Assembly: GCA_949283785.1 (NCBI GenBank)
Contig: CASDTR010000008.1
Span: forward strand, 1 to 64,000
Origin: an uncultured Oscillospiraceae bacterium
GTDB lineage: Bacteria > Bacillota > Clostridia > Oscillospirales > Acutalibacteraceae
Length of the DNA: 64,000 bases
Direction of reading: 5' to 3'
The position numbers and the translations under genes are program-made. Below the pieces are notes generated by a model. The model had not been told where the DNA came from. It ran no database searches and saw only the letters and a program-made list of their open reading frames with translations. This document shows positions 1 through 8,908 of the stretch, in pieces. Numbering within the stretch: position 1 is the first letter of the stretch; each line of letters starts with the position of its first letter.

Positions 1-729
1 ATCCTCACCTATCAAATCGGCAAAGAGCAGACCGTAGGGGAAAACCGCCCAAATACCTTCAAAGGTGTTGGCAAAGGCGGGAATAATAGACTCAAAGCTC
101 ATAAGGAGCATAAACAGAGAAACAGGAAGCATTATAAGTAAGAGCAAAATATTTATGATGTAGCTTGCAACTACTCCTGAAACCGAGATCGAAAGGGCCA
201 AAACTCCCGTTACTGCCGCAAGAAGCGCATAAATCAAGAGCTCCGACAAAAGAATAACCCCTAAATCCGCGAAGGATTTCGCCGCGTAGATTTTACTGAT
301 AACAGCTATAACGGCAAATTCTCCGATTAAGGAAATCGCGTTAACAAGCAGAGGAATGGCTACGGCCGACCAGTAAAAAGCTCCTCTCTTTATAGGGAAT
401 CCGTGATACAGATCAGTCTTTCTCTTGCTGTACAAAAATGAAAACAGCGTATTGAGGATAATGAATGAAAAAAGGGTGCCGATTATTATATCAATAACCG
501 TCAAAGGTGATGTAAGCTGATAAGTTACATCGTTGAGCATGCGAAGAGCCGAAGAACTCAGAAGCAGCTCTTCCTTTGAAGAACTGACCGAAGAGCACAT
601 GATACTGCTCAAAAGCGCCGTAATAAGCAGCCTTATGGCTACGAAGGCCATTATCAGCCATTTCTGTGATTTCAAATTCCATATAAACTGCTGTTTAAAG
701 CCGTTACTCGATAACGTTCTTGATGTCAT
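1..729 (-). CDS. ABC-2 type transporter permease, 3' end missing
   Basis: The frame stays open to the left edge, so this is the first 243 codons of a longer gene. I read it directly on the minus strand: it begins with ATG at 729, inside the last codons of the upstream ATPase gene (26-base overlap). The product begins MTSRTLSSNGFKQQF and has several hydrophobic segments (near residues 25-45, 75-95, 115-135, 150-185 and 195-220), with a basic SKRKTD-type loop after the second. Adjacent to a YtrB-like ATPase and a GntR repressor, it is most likely the membrane half of a Ytr-like exporter that answers cell-envelope or antibiotic stress. The family assignment rests on context and hydrophobicity; the substrate is unknown. 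Confidence 0.75.
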   Translation of the reverse strand, partial: MTSRTLSSNGFKQQFIWNLKSQKWLIMAFVAIRLLITALLSSIMCSSVSSSKEELLLSSSALRMLNDVTYQLTSPLTVIDIIIGTLFSFIILNTLFSFLYSKRKTDLYHGFPIKRGAFYWSAVAIPLLVNAISLIGEFAVIAVISKIYAAKSFADLGVILLSELLIYALLAAVTGVLALSISVSGVVASYIINILLLLIMLPVSLFMLLMSFESIIPAFANTFEGIWAVFPYGLLFADLIGED

Positions 730-1606
730 AGCCTATCGCCCCCATTTCACTGATGAATACTTCTTCCAAGGAAAGCGGAAGAACCTCATAATAAACGATT
801 TTGTATCCGTTCATTATCTTTTCGATCGCTTCTTTTTCTGCGTGGACTGTCCATTCGGCAAGTCTGCCGCGCTTGCTCTCCTTGACAATATTAAACTTTG
901 ACTTAGCCTCTTTTTCGTCCTCTTCATTTTCAAAGACGGCCACAATCTTATTGACCTCAAGCTTCAAGGAGTCAAGCTCGCGCTCCATGATTACGGTGCC
1001 GTTGTGGAGAAGTCCCACATGGTCGCAGAAATCCTCAAGCTCATGGAGATTGTGAGATGAAATTATAATGGTCGCATCATTGTCAACAACAAAATCAATG
1101 AGAAGCTTTCTGAGCACCTCTCTGACTACAGGGTCCAACCCGTCAAAAATCTCATCAAAAAGGAAATATTTGGGAGACGCCGACAAAGCTAATATAAGTG
1201 CCGCCTGACGCTGCATTCCCTTTGACATGGACGTTATTTTCATTTTTCTGTCAAGAGGGAAAACCGACGAATAATATTTATATTTTTCGTCGCTCCAGTT
1301 GGGATAGATAGTGCGGTAAAAATCCGCCATCTTTTCAATGCTCGCCTGAGGGAAAAAGTAGGGATAGTCGGAAATAAAAATCATATTTCCCTTTACTTCA
1401 CAATTTTCAAAGGGCTCCTTCCAGTCCACTAAAATTTTTCCCTCGTCGGGCTTATAAACTCCGGCAAGAGTTCTCAGGAAAGTTGATTTACCCGCGCCGT
1501 TTGAACCGACAAGTCCGAATATACCGGATTCGGCTATATTAAAACTGACGTTGTCAAGGGCAACCTTCTTGCCAAACCTTTTAACGAGGTTTTTTACTTC
1601 AATCAT
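704..1606 (-). CDS. ABC transporter ATP-binding protein, YtrB-like
   Basis: This 300-residue ATPase should energise the permease encoded just downstream. The Walker A loop reads GSNGAGKST, the Walker B region FLFDEIFDGLDP, and the H-loop lies in ISSHNLHE. The signature motif is SKGMQRQ instead of the canonical LSGGQ, a variant common in YtrB/BcrA-like exporters. I place the start at the ATG of MIEVKNLV because AAAGGAGG lies seven bases before it; a longer frame starting at 1648 has no ribosome site. The gene follows the GntR gene by about 50 bases and overlaps the permease gene, so all three are probably one transcript. The substrate cannot be read from sequence. Confidence 0.9.
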   Translation of the reverse strand: MIEVKNLVKRFGKKVALDNVSFNIAESGIFGLVGSNGAGKSTFLRTLAGVYKPDEGKILVDWKEPFENCEVKGNMIFISDYPYFFPQASIEKMADFYRTIYPNWSDEKYKYYSSVFPLDRKMKITSMSKGMQRQAALILALSASPKYFLFDEIFDGLDPVVREVLRKLLIDFVVDNDATIIISSHNLHELEDFCDHVGLLHNGTVIMERELDSLKLEVNKIVAVFENEEDEKEAKSKFNIVKESKRGRLAEWTVHAEKEAIEKIMNGYKIVYYEVLPLSLEEVFISEMGAIGYDIKNVIE

Positions 1607-1656
1607 CCTGTTTCCTCCTTTATAGGATATTTGTATATTGAAATGCAATTTGATTT

Positions 1657-2019
1657 TTAAGATCCAAAATATACTTTTTCTATTTCCGCGATAACCTCCT
1701 CCTTTGATACGCCTGCATTCATGGCGGCAGAAACCGCATCCTTCACTTTCTTCTTTGCCATGGAGGCAATTATGTTTATTTTATCGCCGCTTTCACTGAC
1801 GAAAACGCCCTTTCCCGCCACGGTGTACACGACGCCTTTGCTTTCCAGGTCGTTATAAGCGCGCTGAACGGTGTTGGGGTTAACATTCAGCTCCTTTGCC
1901 ATATTGCGCACGGACGGAAGCTGCTCGTCCGCTTTTAAAACGCCGCCGGCAATATATTTTATTATAGCACTTTCTATCTGCTCATACAACGCGCCGCCGT
2001 CGCGCTTGATGACAAACAT
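1657..2019 (-). CDS. GntR family transcriptional regulator, YtrA type
   Basis: The 120-residue product has a winged helix-turn-helix at about residues 10-75, with the GntR signature AKELNVNPNTVQRAYNDLESKG and the VAGKGVFV wing. Only a short C-terminal helical tail follows. The absence of a large effector domain is typical of the YtrA subfamily, small repressors that control adjacent ABC exporter genes. GGAGG precedes the ATG at 2019. A consensus promoter and a near-perfect inverted repeat sit directly upstream, so the protein most likely represses its own operon and is released by an envelope-active compound. The inducing signal is not visible. Confidence 0.9.
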   Translation of the reverse strand: MFVIKRDGGALYEQIESAIIKYIAGGVLKADEQLPSVRNMAKELNVNPNTVQRAYNDLESKGVVYTVAGKGVFVSESGDKINIIASMAKKKVKDAVSAAMNAGVSKEEVIAEIEKVYFGS

Positions 2020-2042
2020 GCTCTCCCTCCTAAGTGTAACGT

Positions 2043-2065
2043 CTGTACTAATTCAATTAATACAG
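2043..2065 (-). promoter_or_regulatory. inverted repeat, probable GntR operator
   Basis: Two 11-base arms (CTGTACTAATT and AATTAATACAG on the plus strand) face each other across one central base with a single mismatch. The repeat lies 12 bases downstream of the -10 box of the GntR operon, where a bound repressor would block initiation. Assignment to this regulator is inference from position. Confidence 0.7.
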
Positions 2066-2077
2066 TAATACAGCTGA

Positions 2078-2106
2078 AATATATCACACTGTCACCTGCT
2101 TGTCAA
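2078..2106 (-). promoter_or_regulatory. sigma-A promoter of the GntR-ABC operon
   Basis: On the minus strand a perfect -35 box TTGACA (2101-2106) is separated by 17 bases from the -10 box TATATT (2078-2083). Transcription should begin near 2071, which places the inverted repeat at 2043-2065 in the early transcribed region. Confidence 0.8.
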
Positions 2107-2196
2107 GTAAAATATAAAATTATGCGTTTCCGGTCAGCATCAGAGCAACAAACGAAAAAGCTCGCCTGTTTTTTTCCGATAAGTCTGATGTCGGGA

Positions 2197-2242
2197 AAAA
2201 CTAAAAGCCGTTTCGGCATAAATCCGAACGGCTTTTAGTTTT
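2197..2242 (-). terminator. terminator after the small hypothetical gene
   Basis: A perfect 16-base stem (2197-2212 pairing with 2227-2242, core AAAGCCGTT/AACGGCTTT) with a 14-base loop follows the stop codon at 2249. The stem is bounded by A and T runs, so it may act in both directions. Confidence 0.8.
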
Positions 2243-2248
2243 GCTCTT

Positions 2249-2623
2249 TTATCTGTTCACCGCAATTTCCCGCAGGTCATATATGTATCTGAATTCAATC
2301 TTATCGGAGGAATCCTGCTCCTGTCCCTCAAGCTCCTCTTTCAAGCTGTTTTCTTTATCAATTATGAAATAAATATATCCGCAGCCTGCTTTTACCGCTT
2401 CGGGAATAAAATATTCAGCCACCCATTTTGTATCATCGGGATGATTTTCAAAGCCGCTGCGGGTATCAGCCGCATAGCAGCATTTATCATGGCTTTTTAT
2501 TATTTCAAGGGCATATAATAACGGTTTCCTGTAATCCTCAAAGGAACAGAATTTTTTCCATTTTACAAAAGCAATATTATATTCCTCATTGTAACTCACT
2601 TCACAAAATTCAGAATTATACAT
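2249..2623 (-). CDS. small hypothetical protein, possibly STAS/SEC14-like
   Basis: The product is 124 residues long and soluble, with no signal peptide or membrane segment. Its pattern of an early beta strand (YNIAFVKWKKF), a central ALEIIKSHDK helix followed by a CYAADTRSGF strand, and a late YIYFIID strand recalls the small STAS/SEC14-like proteins of Bacteroidota and Bacillota that begin with a conserved W and have a D-x-R segment after the central strand. This is a fold impression, not a firm family call. The gene is monocistronic: hairpin terminators lie on both sides, at 2197-2242 and 2647-2688. GAGGTG precedes the start. No function can be assigned. Confidence 0.7.
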   Translation of the reverse strand: MYNSEFCEVSYNEEYNIAFVKWKKFCSFEDYRKPLLYALEIIKSHDKCCYAADTRSGFENHPDDTKWVAEYFIPEAVKAGCGYIYFIIDKENSLKEELEGQEQDSSDKIEFRYIYDLREIAVNR

Positions 2624-2646
2624 ATTTTCACCTCTTCAAAAAAAGC

Positions 2647-2688
2647 AAAAAGACCGAATTATGTGTTTAGATATAATTCGGTCTTTTT
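2647..2688 (-). terminator. terminator of the V-ATPase operon
   Basis: A perfect 16-base stem (2647-2662 with 2673-2688, core GACCGAATTAT) closes a 10-base loop 25 bases after the atpD stop codon. On the minus strand the 3' arm ends in five T residues. Confidence 0.85.
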
Positions 2689-2713
2689 ATCTGTAGTATG
2701 ATAATAAATTTCG

Positions 2714-3370
2714 TCAGATAGTCTCGTATCCGTGAGCCTGGGCGAGCATCATATCCTTGACCTTCATAAGCCTTGTGGTGGTGCTTCGCTCATTTTCATC
2801 AAGCTTCATTGTGATATACTTGATGGTCTCCTGGTACTGCGGGATCATGACATGCTCCAGAGCGTTGACCCTTCGGCGGGTCTTTTCGATTTCATCTGCC
2901 ATCATCTGGCATGATTTTTCTACCTCCGCAAGCCTGAGCATAAGAGGCATGATATCGGAAAGGGATTTGACTGCAACATCCAAATCATCAGACGTAAAAG
3001 CGTAGCCGTAAGAATAAATATCATCTTCCTTGGCGGTTTTCATCTTGACGTCATATTTCGGTATCATAACGCTCATTACGTTCTGTTCGCTTATATCAAG
3101 CTCCATGGACTGAGTGGGCAGCATAAGGGCAACGTCGATAGTATTGTCGCTCATAACGGAACGCGCCACCGCCATATGTGCGTTTGCCCTCGCAATGCCC
3201 TCCTCTACCTTGCGGCGCAGCTCTTTGTTTTCCCTTACAAGGTCAAGAAAACGGCGCATGAGCTCGTCGCGCTTATCTTTCAGGAGCTTGTGGCCTCGCT
3301 GTGCCGTGACAAGCTTACGCTTTAAATTGGTAAGCTCCATTCTTGTGGGATTGACATTCAGTACCGCCAT
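2714..3370 (-). CDS. atpD: V-type ATPase subunit D (central stalk)
   Basis: The 218-residue product is the rotor shaft that turns inside the A3B3 head and couples it to the membrane ring. It begins with NPTRMELTNLKRKLVTAQRGHKLL, the hallmark N-terminal coiled-coil of subunit D, and ends with the second long helix (EVEKSCQMMADEIEKTRRRVNALE). Between them is a less conserved middle with the globular insertion. The length matches the family. It is the last gene of the nine-gene operon, five bases after atpB, and a strong hairpin follows. It equals NtpD of Enterococcus hirae by order and sequence. Confidence 0.95.
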   Translation of the reverse strand: MAVLNVNPTRMELTNLKRKLVTAQRGHKLLKDKRDELMRRFLDLVRENKELRRKVEEGIARANAHMAVARSVMSDNTIDVALMLPTQSMELDISEQNVMSVMIPKYDVKMKTAKEDDIYSYGYAFTSDDLDVAVKSLSDIMPLMLRLAEVEKSCQMMADEIEKTRRRVNALEHVMIPQYQETIKYITMKLDENERSTTTRLMKVKDMMLAQAHGYETI

Positions 3371-3375
3371 ATCTC

Positions 3376-4749
3376 TCAGACCTTTCCGTAATACTGGTCA
3401 AGAAGCTTATCGCTGATACGTTTAAGCTCGCTTCTGGGAAGGATGGAAAGCAGCTTCCAGCCCAGGTCAAGGGTCTCCTCGATGCTTCTGTCGGTCTCAT
3501 TGCCCTGGGCTACATACTGCTTTTCAAATTCATCGGCAAACTTAGCGTAAAGTTTATCAACGTCCGTAAGAGCTGCCTCGCCCAAAATTACCATAAGCTC
3601 CTTCGCGTCCTTTCCTCTCGCATAAGCGGAGAAGAGCTGGTTCATGGTATTTGAGTGGTCTGCTCTTGTCTTGCCTTCGCCTATACCTTTATCTTTAAGA
3701 CGTGAAAGGGACGGCAAAACGTCAATGGGCGGAATGATGCTCTTTCTGTAAAGCTCACGGCTGAGGATTATCTGTCCCTCAGTGATGTATCCCGTAAGGT
3801 CGGGAATGGGGTGGGTCTTATCGTCCTCGGGCATTGAAAGAATCGGTATCATTGTAATGCTTCCCTCTTTGCCTCTCTGACGTCCCGCGCGCTCATAGAT
3901 TGAAGCAAGATCCGTATACATATAGCCGGGATATCCTCTTCTGCCCGGGACCTCTTTACGGGCCGCCGAGACCTCGCGGAGAGCATCCGCGTAGTTTGTG
4001 ATATCCGTAAGGATTACAAGAACGTGCATACCTTTATCGAAAGCCAGATATTCGGCCGCCGTAAGAGCCATTTTAGGGGTGGCGATTCTCTCGATTGCAG
4101 GGTCGTTTGCAAGGTTAGAAAACATGACCGTTCTGTCAAGAGCGCCTGTTTCACGGAAGCTCTCAACAAAATAGTTGGACTCCTCAAAGGTAATGCCCAT
4201 TGCCGCAAACACAACGGCAAACTGCTCGTTTTCGCCTCTTACCTTTGCCTGACGGGCTATCTGTGCGGCAAGCTGTGCGTGAGGCAGTCCCGAGGCCGAA
4301 AAGATAGGCAGCTTCTGTCCTCTTACAAGGGTGTTAAGTCCGTCGATTGCCGATACGCCTGTCTGGATAAACTCCTGGGGATAAGCTCTTGCTGCGGGGT
4401 TTATGGGCGTGCCGTTTACGTCCATTCTCTTTTCGGGAATTATTTCGGGGCCGCCGTCAATAGGTCTTCCGAGTCCGTCAAAAACTCGTCCCAGCATATC
4501 CTCAGATACGCCCAGCTCCATCTGACGGCCGAGGAAGCGCACCTTGCTTTCTGCAAGGTTTATTCCCGTTGAGCTTTCAAAGAGCTGTACAAGGGCGTCG
4601 GTGCCGTTGATTTCAAGTACTCGGCAGCGGCGCTTTTCACCGTTTGAAAGCTCTATTTCACCGAGCTCATTGTAGGTTACTCCTTCAACCTGCCTTACGA
4701 GCATAAGAGGACCTGCAACCTCCTGAATGGTTCTGTATTCTTTTGGCAT
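3376..4749 (-). CDS. atpB: V-type ATPase subunit B (regulatory, non-catalytic)
   Basis: This 457-residue subunit alternates with subunit A in the A3B3 head. As expected for B it lacks a functional P-loop: the position reads [14 protein letters not shown] instead of GxxxxGKT. The [23 protein letters not shown] segment, which contributes to the nucleotide interface, is intact. Length and ends match the bacterial and archaeal family. Its ATG overlaps the last base of the atpA stop codon, and its ribosome site AAAGGAGG lies within the end of atpA, so the two head subunits are translationally coupled, fitting their 1:1 stoichiometry. Confidence 0.97.
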   Translation of the reverse strand: MPKEYRTIQEVAGPLMLVRQVEGVTYNELGEIELSNGEKRRCRVLEINGTDALVQLFESSTGINLAESKVRFLGRQMELGVSEDMLGRVFDGLGRPIDGGPEIIPEKRMDVNGTPINPAARAYPQEFIQTGVSAIDGLNTLVRGQKLPIFSASGLPHAQLAAQIARQAKVRGENEQFAVVFAAMGITFEESNYFVESFRETGALDRTVMFSNLANDPAIERIATPKMALTAAEYLAFDKGMHVLVILTDITNYADALREVSAARKEVPGRRGYPGYMYTDLASIYERAGRQRGKEGSITMIPILSMPEDDKTHPIPDLTGYITEGQIILSRELYRKSIIPPIDVLPSLSRLKDKGIGEGKTRADHSNTMNQLFSAYARGKDAKELMVILGEAALTDVDKLYAKFADEFEKQYVAQGNETDRSIEETLDLGWKLLSILPRSELKRISDKLLDQYYGKV

Positions 4750-6521
4750 CAGTAATCCTCCTTTACGCTTAAAATTTCGGCAGTCTGAGCAAGAACAGAC
4801 TTGCGGACTGCGGCGTATTCGTTATCGACATCATCTTCTTCAACATACTTGAAGCGTCCGATGCTCTCACGAACGGGCATGGATACAAGCTTTTCTATAT
4901 CAGCGCCCTTCTGAAGAGCTTCAAGGCATATATCGTAGAATTCAATGACGAGGCTCATCATCAGGAACTGCTTTTTAAGCGAGGTGTATGTGTCGACTTC
5001 ATGGAAGGCAAGCTGATGAAGGAAGTCCTCGCGGATGGACCTTGCGGCCTCCATTTTGAGTCGGTCGGGCGGCGAGAGGGCGTCCATACCGACAAGCTTT
5101 ACTATTTCATCCAAAGCAGCTTCTTCTGATAAAAGAGTCATTATCCTTGCTCGAAGGTCGGTCCAGCTTGCATCAACGTTTTTATTGAACCATTTACCCA
5201 GAGTATCGGCATAGAGCGAATAGCTCGTAAGCCAGTTGATCGCCGGGAAATGGCGCTTATATGCAAGGGCTGAATCGAGTCCCCAGAAGACCTTGACTAT
5301 TCTCAGCGTCGCCTGAGAAACGGGCTCGGAAATATCGCCGCCGGGAGGAGAAACCGCTCCGATTACGGAAAGAGCTCCTTCTCTGCCGTCCTTACCCATT
5401 GATATAACTCTTCCTGCTCGCTCATAGAACTGAGCGAGACGGCTGCCCAGGTAAGCGGGATAGCCCTCTTCACCGGGCATTTCCTCAAGGCGTCCCGACA
5501 TTTCACGGAGAGCTTCAGCCCAGCGTGAGGTTGAGTCCGCCATAAGGGCTACGGAATATCCCATATCTCTGAAATATTCGGCAATTGTTATTCCCGTGTA
5601 AATAGAAGCCTCACGAGCGGCAACGGGCATATCTGAGGTGTTCGCTATAAGCACTGTTCTTTCCATAAGAGATTTGCCCGTATGAGGGTCAATAAGCTCG
5701 GGGAACTCATTGAGAACGTCGGTCATCTCATTGCCGCGTTCACCGCAGCCGATGTATACCACTATATCGGCCTCAGCCCATTTTGCAAGCTGATGCTGCG
5801 TAACTGTTTTGCCGCTTCCGAAGGGTCCGGGAATTGCAGCTACGCCTCCCTTCGCGATGGGGAACAGTGCGTCGATCACTCGCTGACCCGTTACAAGAGG
5901 CACGTCGGGAGCAAGCTTTTTAGCAAAGGGACGTCCCTTTCTTACAGGCCATTTCTGCATAAGGCCCACTTTGATCTCGCTGCCCTTTTCGTCTGTAAGA
6001 ACACAGACAGTATCTGTTATTTTGTAATCGCCTTCAGAAATTTTTGCGACTTTACCGCTTATTCCCGGCGGCACCATTATTTTATGGTTTACAACGTCGG
6101 TCTCCTGAACACTGCCCACTACGTCTCCGCCCGAAACCTCGTCGCCCTCTTTAACGCAGGGGACAAAGTGCCAGACCTTCTCCCTGTCAAGGGCGGGAAC
6201 CTCGATTCCCCTTTGAAGGTTGTTTCCGGAGATTTTCATAATCTCAACCAGCGGACGCTGGATACCGTCAAAAATACTGCTTATAAGACCCGGGCCCAGT
6301 TCAACGCTCAAAGGCATATCCGTCGACTCCACAGGCTCTCCCGTGCCGAGACCCGAGGTCTCCTCGTAAACCTGAATGGATGCCTTATCGCCGTGCATCT
6401 CTATAATTTCGCCTATGAGTCTTTGGCTGCTGACACGGACAACGTCAAACATGTTCGCATCCTTCATGCCGGATGCGACAACGAGAGGTCCGGAAATTTT
6501 AGTTATTGTTCCAACACTCAT
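4749..6521 (-). CDS. atpA: V-type ATPase subunit A (catalytic)
   Basis: The 590-residue catalytic subunit hydrolyses or makes ATP. The P-loop reads [13 protein letters not shown] (about residues 231-243), followed by the GCGERGNEM segment carrying the catalytic glutamate. The bulge domain characteristic of V-type A subunits, absent from F-type beta, lies between about residues 110 and 200 ([15 protein letters not shown] to VPPGISGKV). The [14 protein letters not shown] motif of the nucleotide-binding region is present. Nothing is missing relative to the family. A gap of 18 bases separates it from atpF upstream. Confidence 0.97.
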   Translation of the reverse strand: MSVGTITKISGPLVVASGMKDANMFDVVRVSSQRLIGEIIEMHGDKASIQVYEETSGLGTGEPVESTDMPLSVELGPGLISSIFDGIQRPLVEIMKISGNNLQRGIEVPALDREKVWHFVPCVKEGDEVSGGDVVGSVQETDVVNHKIMVPPGISGKVAKISEGDYKITDTVCVLTDEKGSEIKVGLMQKWPVRKGRPFAKKLAPDVPLVTGQRVIDALFPIAKGGVAAIPGPFGSGKTVTQHQLAKWAEADIVVYIGCGERGNEMTDVLNEFPELIDPHTGKSLMERTVLIANTSDMPVAAREASIYTGITIAEYFRDMGYSVALMADSTSRWAEALREMSGRLEEMPGEEGYPAYLGSRLAQFYERAGRVISMGKDGREGALSVIGAVSPPGGDISEPVSQATLRIVKVFWGLDSALAYKRHFPAINWLTSYSLYADTLGKWFNKNVDASWTDLRARIMTLLSEEAALDEIVKLVGMDALSPPDRLKMEAARSIREDFLHQLAFHEVDTYTSLKKQFLMMSLVIEFYDICLEALQKGADIEKLVSMPVRESIGRFKYVEEDDVDNEYAAVRKSVLAQTAEILSVKEDY

Positions 6522-6539
6522 TTAGACACTCGCTTTCTG

Positions 6540-6854
6540 TTAATCTGAAAGTATGTCGGAGCCTACCGCCTTTTCAACAAAGCGGCTTACCGACTTCATA
6601 CCCATACCGTTGTTTCCCGATACCCCCGGAATAGGGATTATGGCGGGCACGGCAGCAGATCTGTATTTTTCTATTTCCGTTTCAATCTGTACGGCAAGGA
6701 ATTCCGTAATGTAAATGACGGCATATCCCGATTCCGCCATGGTTCTGAGGGTTTTGACCGCGGACACCGGATCGGTTTCCGGAAAAATCTCAAGGCCTAT
6801 GGAAGCAAAGCCGTAAATGCTGTCCTTGTCTCCAATTGCGGCTATTTTATACAT
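6540..6854 (-). CDS. atpF: V-type ATPase subunit F (rotor)
   Basis: The 104-residue product is the small rotor protein that binds subunit D and helps couple the head to the ring (NtpG in Enterococcus hirae nomenclature). It starts MYKIAAIGDKDSIYGFASIGLE, matching the family opening in which a short strand is followed by the G-D-x-D-x-x-x-G-F motif, and contains the YAVIYITE strand. Its start overlaps the end of atpC by eight bases. The length is normal for the family. Confidence 0.93.
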   Translation of the reverse strand: MYKIAAIGDKDSIYGFASIGLEIFPETDPVSAVKTLRTMAESGYAVIYITEFLAVQIETEIEKYRSAAVPAIIPIPGVSGNNGMGMKSVSRFVEKAVGSDILSD

Positions 6855-7818
6855 AGGCTTCCCTCACCCTCTTGCGTATTTCATCGGGAGAAATCCCATT
6901 CCTTTTAAGGGAAAGGATCACCCGCACATTTTTGATTTCCGCTTCACGGGCCATAAAGTAAGCAAAAACAGGCTCCACTCCGAAAGCCGTATATTTCGCT
7001 TCCTTGACCTTTTCCATTATCGCGTCGTCAAGATATTTTTCAAACAGCGTTGAGCTTTCTTTTAAAAGCGGCGCCGCCTGCGAAAATTCTTTGATGCCTT
7101 CAAGATAAGATGTAACTGCGTTTTCCCCTTCAAAGGCCTTTTTCTGAAGCGTTTCGACGTCAATAACGGGACATTCCTCGCTCATGGCTTTTTTCATAAA
7201 GTCCATGCTTTTTCCCGTCCTGACACAGCGAAGGGCTATCTTGATATTATTTGCCGCTACGTTCATATTGACGGCGTTTTTAAGAAGAGCAGAATCGCTT
7301 TCTCTGACCATTTGAAGCTTTACGGCCATGGCCTGTCTGTCTATGATGACGTCTGCCATCTGTCCTGAGCCGAGACGTGTCAAAAAGTCGTATGCCTTTT
7401 TAGCCGCTTCGCTCATACACAGGGGAAGAGAGGCAAAATCCTTCTTTTCAACGGCTTCCTTAATTTTCTCCGGGTCATATACGCAGGGAAAGAGAAAATA
7501 ACGCTGCGCCTCTTCCTGAGTAAAAGCGGTTTTGACCGACGCTTTCAAATTGTGAAAATCATTTTCGATAATCAGACAATCGAGAAGATGCTCCGCCGGA
7601 AGACATTCACAGATGAGCTCCCAGTTTTTTTCGCTTTCTTTCAAAAGCATCTGGGAGATATCTCCGCTTTCCGTATCCCAGCCCTTATCACCGAGCACAC
7701 GGAGCGCCTCGTTTACGTCGGGGGCGGAAATCATGCTCTCAAGATTGTCGTTGCTAAGCAGTGAAAGCTCGTGTGCCCTGATGTGTGCAACACCATATGC
7801 AAATTCAGTATCACGCAT
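6847..7818 (-). CDS. atpC: V-type ATPase subunit C (ring-to-stalk connector)
   Basis: The product is 323 residues and almost entirely alpha-helical, as expected for the funnel-shaped subunit that sits on the c-ring and receives the central stalk (equivalent to eukaryotic subunit d). The N-terminus (FAYGVAHIRAHELSLLS) and the C-terminal EPVFAYFMAREAEIKNVRVILSLKRNGI segment are the conserved parts of this family. The middle is divergent, which is usual. Its position between E and F is the standard operon order. Confidence 0.93.
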   Translation of the reverse strand: MRDTEFAYGVAHIRAHELSLLSNDNLESMISAPDVNEALRVLGDKGWDTESGDISQMLLKESEKNWELICECLPAEHLLDCLIIENDFHNLKASVKTAFTQEEAQRYFLFPCVYDPEKIKEAVEKKDFASLPLCMSEAAKKAYDFLTRLGSGQMADVIIDRQAMAVKLQMVRESDSALLKNAVNMNVAANNIKIALRCVRTGKSMDFMKKAMSEECPVIDVETLQKKAFEGENAVTSYLEGIKEFSQAAPLLKESSTLFEKYLDDAIMEKVKEAKYTAFGVEPVFAYFMAREAEIKNVRVILSLKRNGISPDEIRKRVREAYV

Positions 7819-7835
7819 AATCCAACACCGCCTGA

Positions 7836-8420
7836 CTAAAAAATAATTTGATAAATTTTTTCTTTGAGAATATCTCTCTTTTCATCTGCAAGAGCGCCGA
7901 AAGTACAGTTTTCCTCAACATCGCCGAAAGCCATAATAAAACCGTTTTCTATATTGCCGTTGGGAACGGAACTGACGGATGCCACGCATCCCGCTTCCGA
8001 AAGCTTCTTTTCAAAATTCTTCGGAAGCCTCTTCAAATCCCTTTCGCCGAAGGAAATGACTCCGCCCTTTCTGCCTCCCGAATATTTGACGGCAAGCGAT
8101 AAAACGGCGGCAAAATATTCGTCGTCGGGCATTTTGTCCATAACGTCAAGGGCCTCGGAAAGGATCTCGTTTATGGCGCTGCTCTTTGCGGCAAGCATTA
8201 TCTGATTGGCTTTCTGTTTGCTGCCCGAAACAGCCTTTTCGCCGATAAGCTGCGCTTCGCGCTTTGCGTCCGAGATTATCGCATCGGCTTTTTTATTCGC
8301 TTCGCTCTCGTTTTTTTCCATAAGCGCGGCTATATTTTCCTCGGCTGCCTTCCTTATGGCTTCGCACTGCGCCTTGGTGTCGCTCTCGATTCTTTCAATA
8401 ATTTTATCTATACCGGCCAT
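7836..8420 (-). CDS. atpE: V-type ATPase subunit E (peripheral stalk)
   Basis: The 194-residue product pairs with the small G/H-type subunit to form the peripheral stalk. Residues 1 to about 95 are a charged coiled-coil rich in A, E and K (IIERIESDTKAQCEAIRKAAEENI...). The remainder is a globular domain that ends KEKIYQIIF, the part that docks on the A3B3 head. Identification rests on domain pattern and operon position, since stalk subunits diverge quickly. Spacing to atpK and atpC is 17 bases on each side. Confidence 0.9.
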   Translation of the reverse strand: MAGIDKIIERIESDTKAQCEAIRKAAEENIAALMEKNESEANKKADAIISDAKREAQLIGEKAVSGSKQKANQIMLAAKSSAINEILSEALDVMDKMPDDEYFAAVLSLAVKYSGGRKGGVISFGERDLKRLPKNFEKKLSEAGCVASVSSVPNGNIENGFIMAFGDVEENCTFGALADEKRDILKEKIYQIIF

Positions 8421-8437
8421 ATAAAGCTGCCCCTTTA

Positions 8438-8908
8438 TTATAAGGTGAAAATAAGAAGAACTGAAACAAGAAGCGCGAGAACAGCATAGGTCTCAACCAT
8501 AGCGGCAAGAACCATTGCCTTACTCTGCTCCTCAGGTCTTTTAGCGATAACGCTTACGCCTGAAGCCGCAACGCGTGCCTGACCGATGGCCGAGAAATAT
8601 CCGACTATAGCCATGGGAAGGCAGGCGGCAAGGTAGGAAAGTCCGTCAGCGGTAGTGAGAGCTGCAACGTCTCCGGTAAATATGCCTGTTCTTATCATTA
8701 CGACGATAGCGGTAATGAATCCGTAAAGTCCCTGAGTACCGGGAAGGATCTGAAGAATAAGGACCTTTGTAAACTTGGACGGATCTTCGGAAACAAGACC
8801 CGCAGCGGCCTCACCGACTATTCCGACACCTTTTGCCGAGCCGACGCCTCCGCCGAACGCAGCCATAGCCGCACCTAAAATCGCTAAAACCAAACCGAGT
8901 TTATCCAT
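8438..8908 (-). CDS. atpK: V-type ATPase subunit K (c-ring proteolipid, sodium-type ligands)
   Basis: This 156-residue proteolipid has four transmembrane helices in two fused hairpins, the duplicated form seen in NtpK of Enterococcus hirae. The ion-carrying glutamate is E139 in AAMVETYAVL. The residues known from the NtpK structure to hold Na+ are all present: L55, T58 and Q59 in ILPGTQG, and Q110 in SAIGQARVA. The first hairpin has no glutamate at the equivalent site, so there is one ion site per subunit. The set indicates a sodium-translocating enzyme, by analogy with NtpK. The gene overlaps the end of atpI by eight bases. Confidence 0.95.
   Translation of the reverse strand: MDKLGLVLAILGAAMAAFGGGVGSAKGVGIVGEAAAGLVSEDPSKFTKVLILQILPGTQGLYGFITAIVVMIRTGIFTGDVAALTTADGLSYLAACLPMAIVGYFSAIGQARVAASGVSVIAKRPEEQSKAMVLAAMVETYAVLALLVSVLLIFTL

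Noticed and set aside
491..682. 63-residue minus-strand open frame beginning MEFEITEMADN
   Set aside because: It lies in a different frame from the continuous hydrophobic permease frame that starts at 729 and stays open to the window edge; it is a shadow of that gene.
5682..6548. 288-residue plus-strand open frame
   Set aside because: It is antisense to the well-conserved atpA gene, has no ribosome site and a composition that mirrors the opposite strand.
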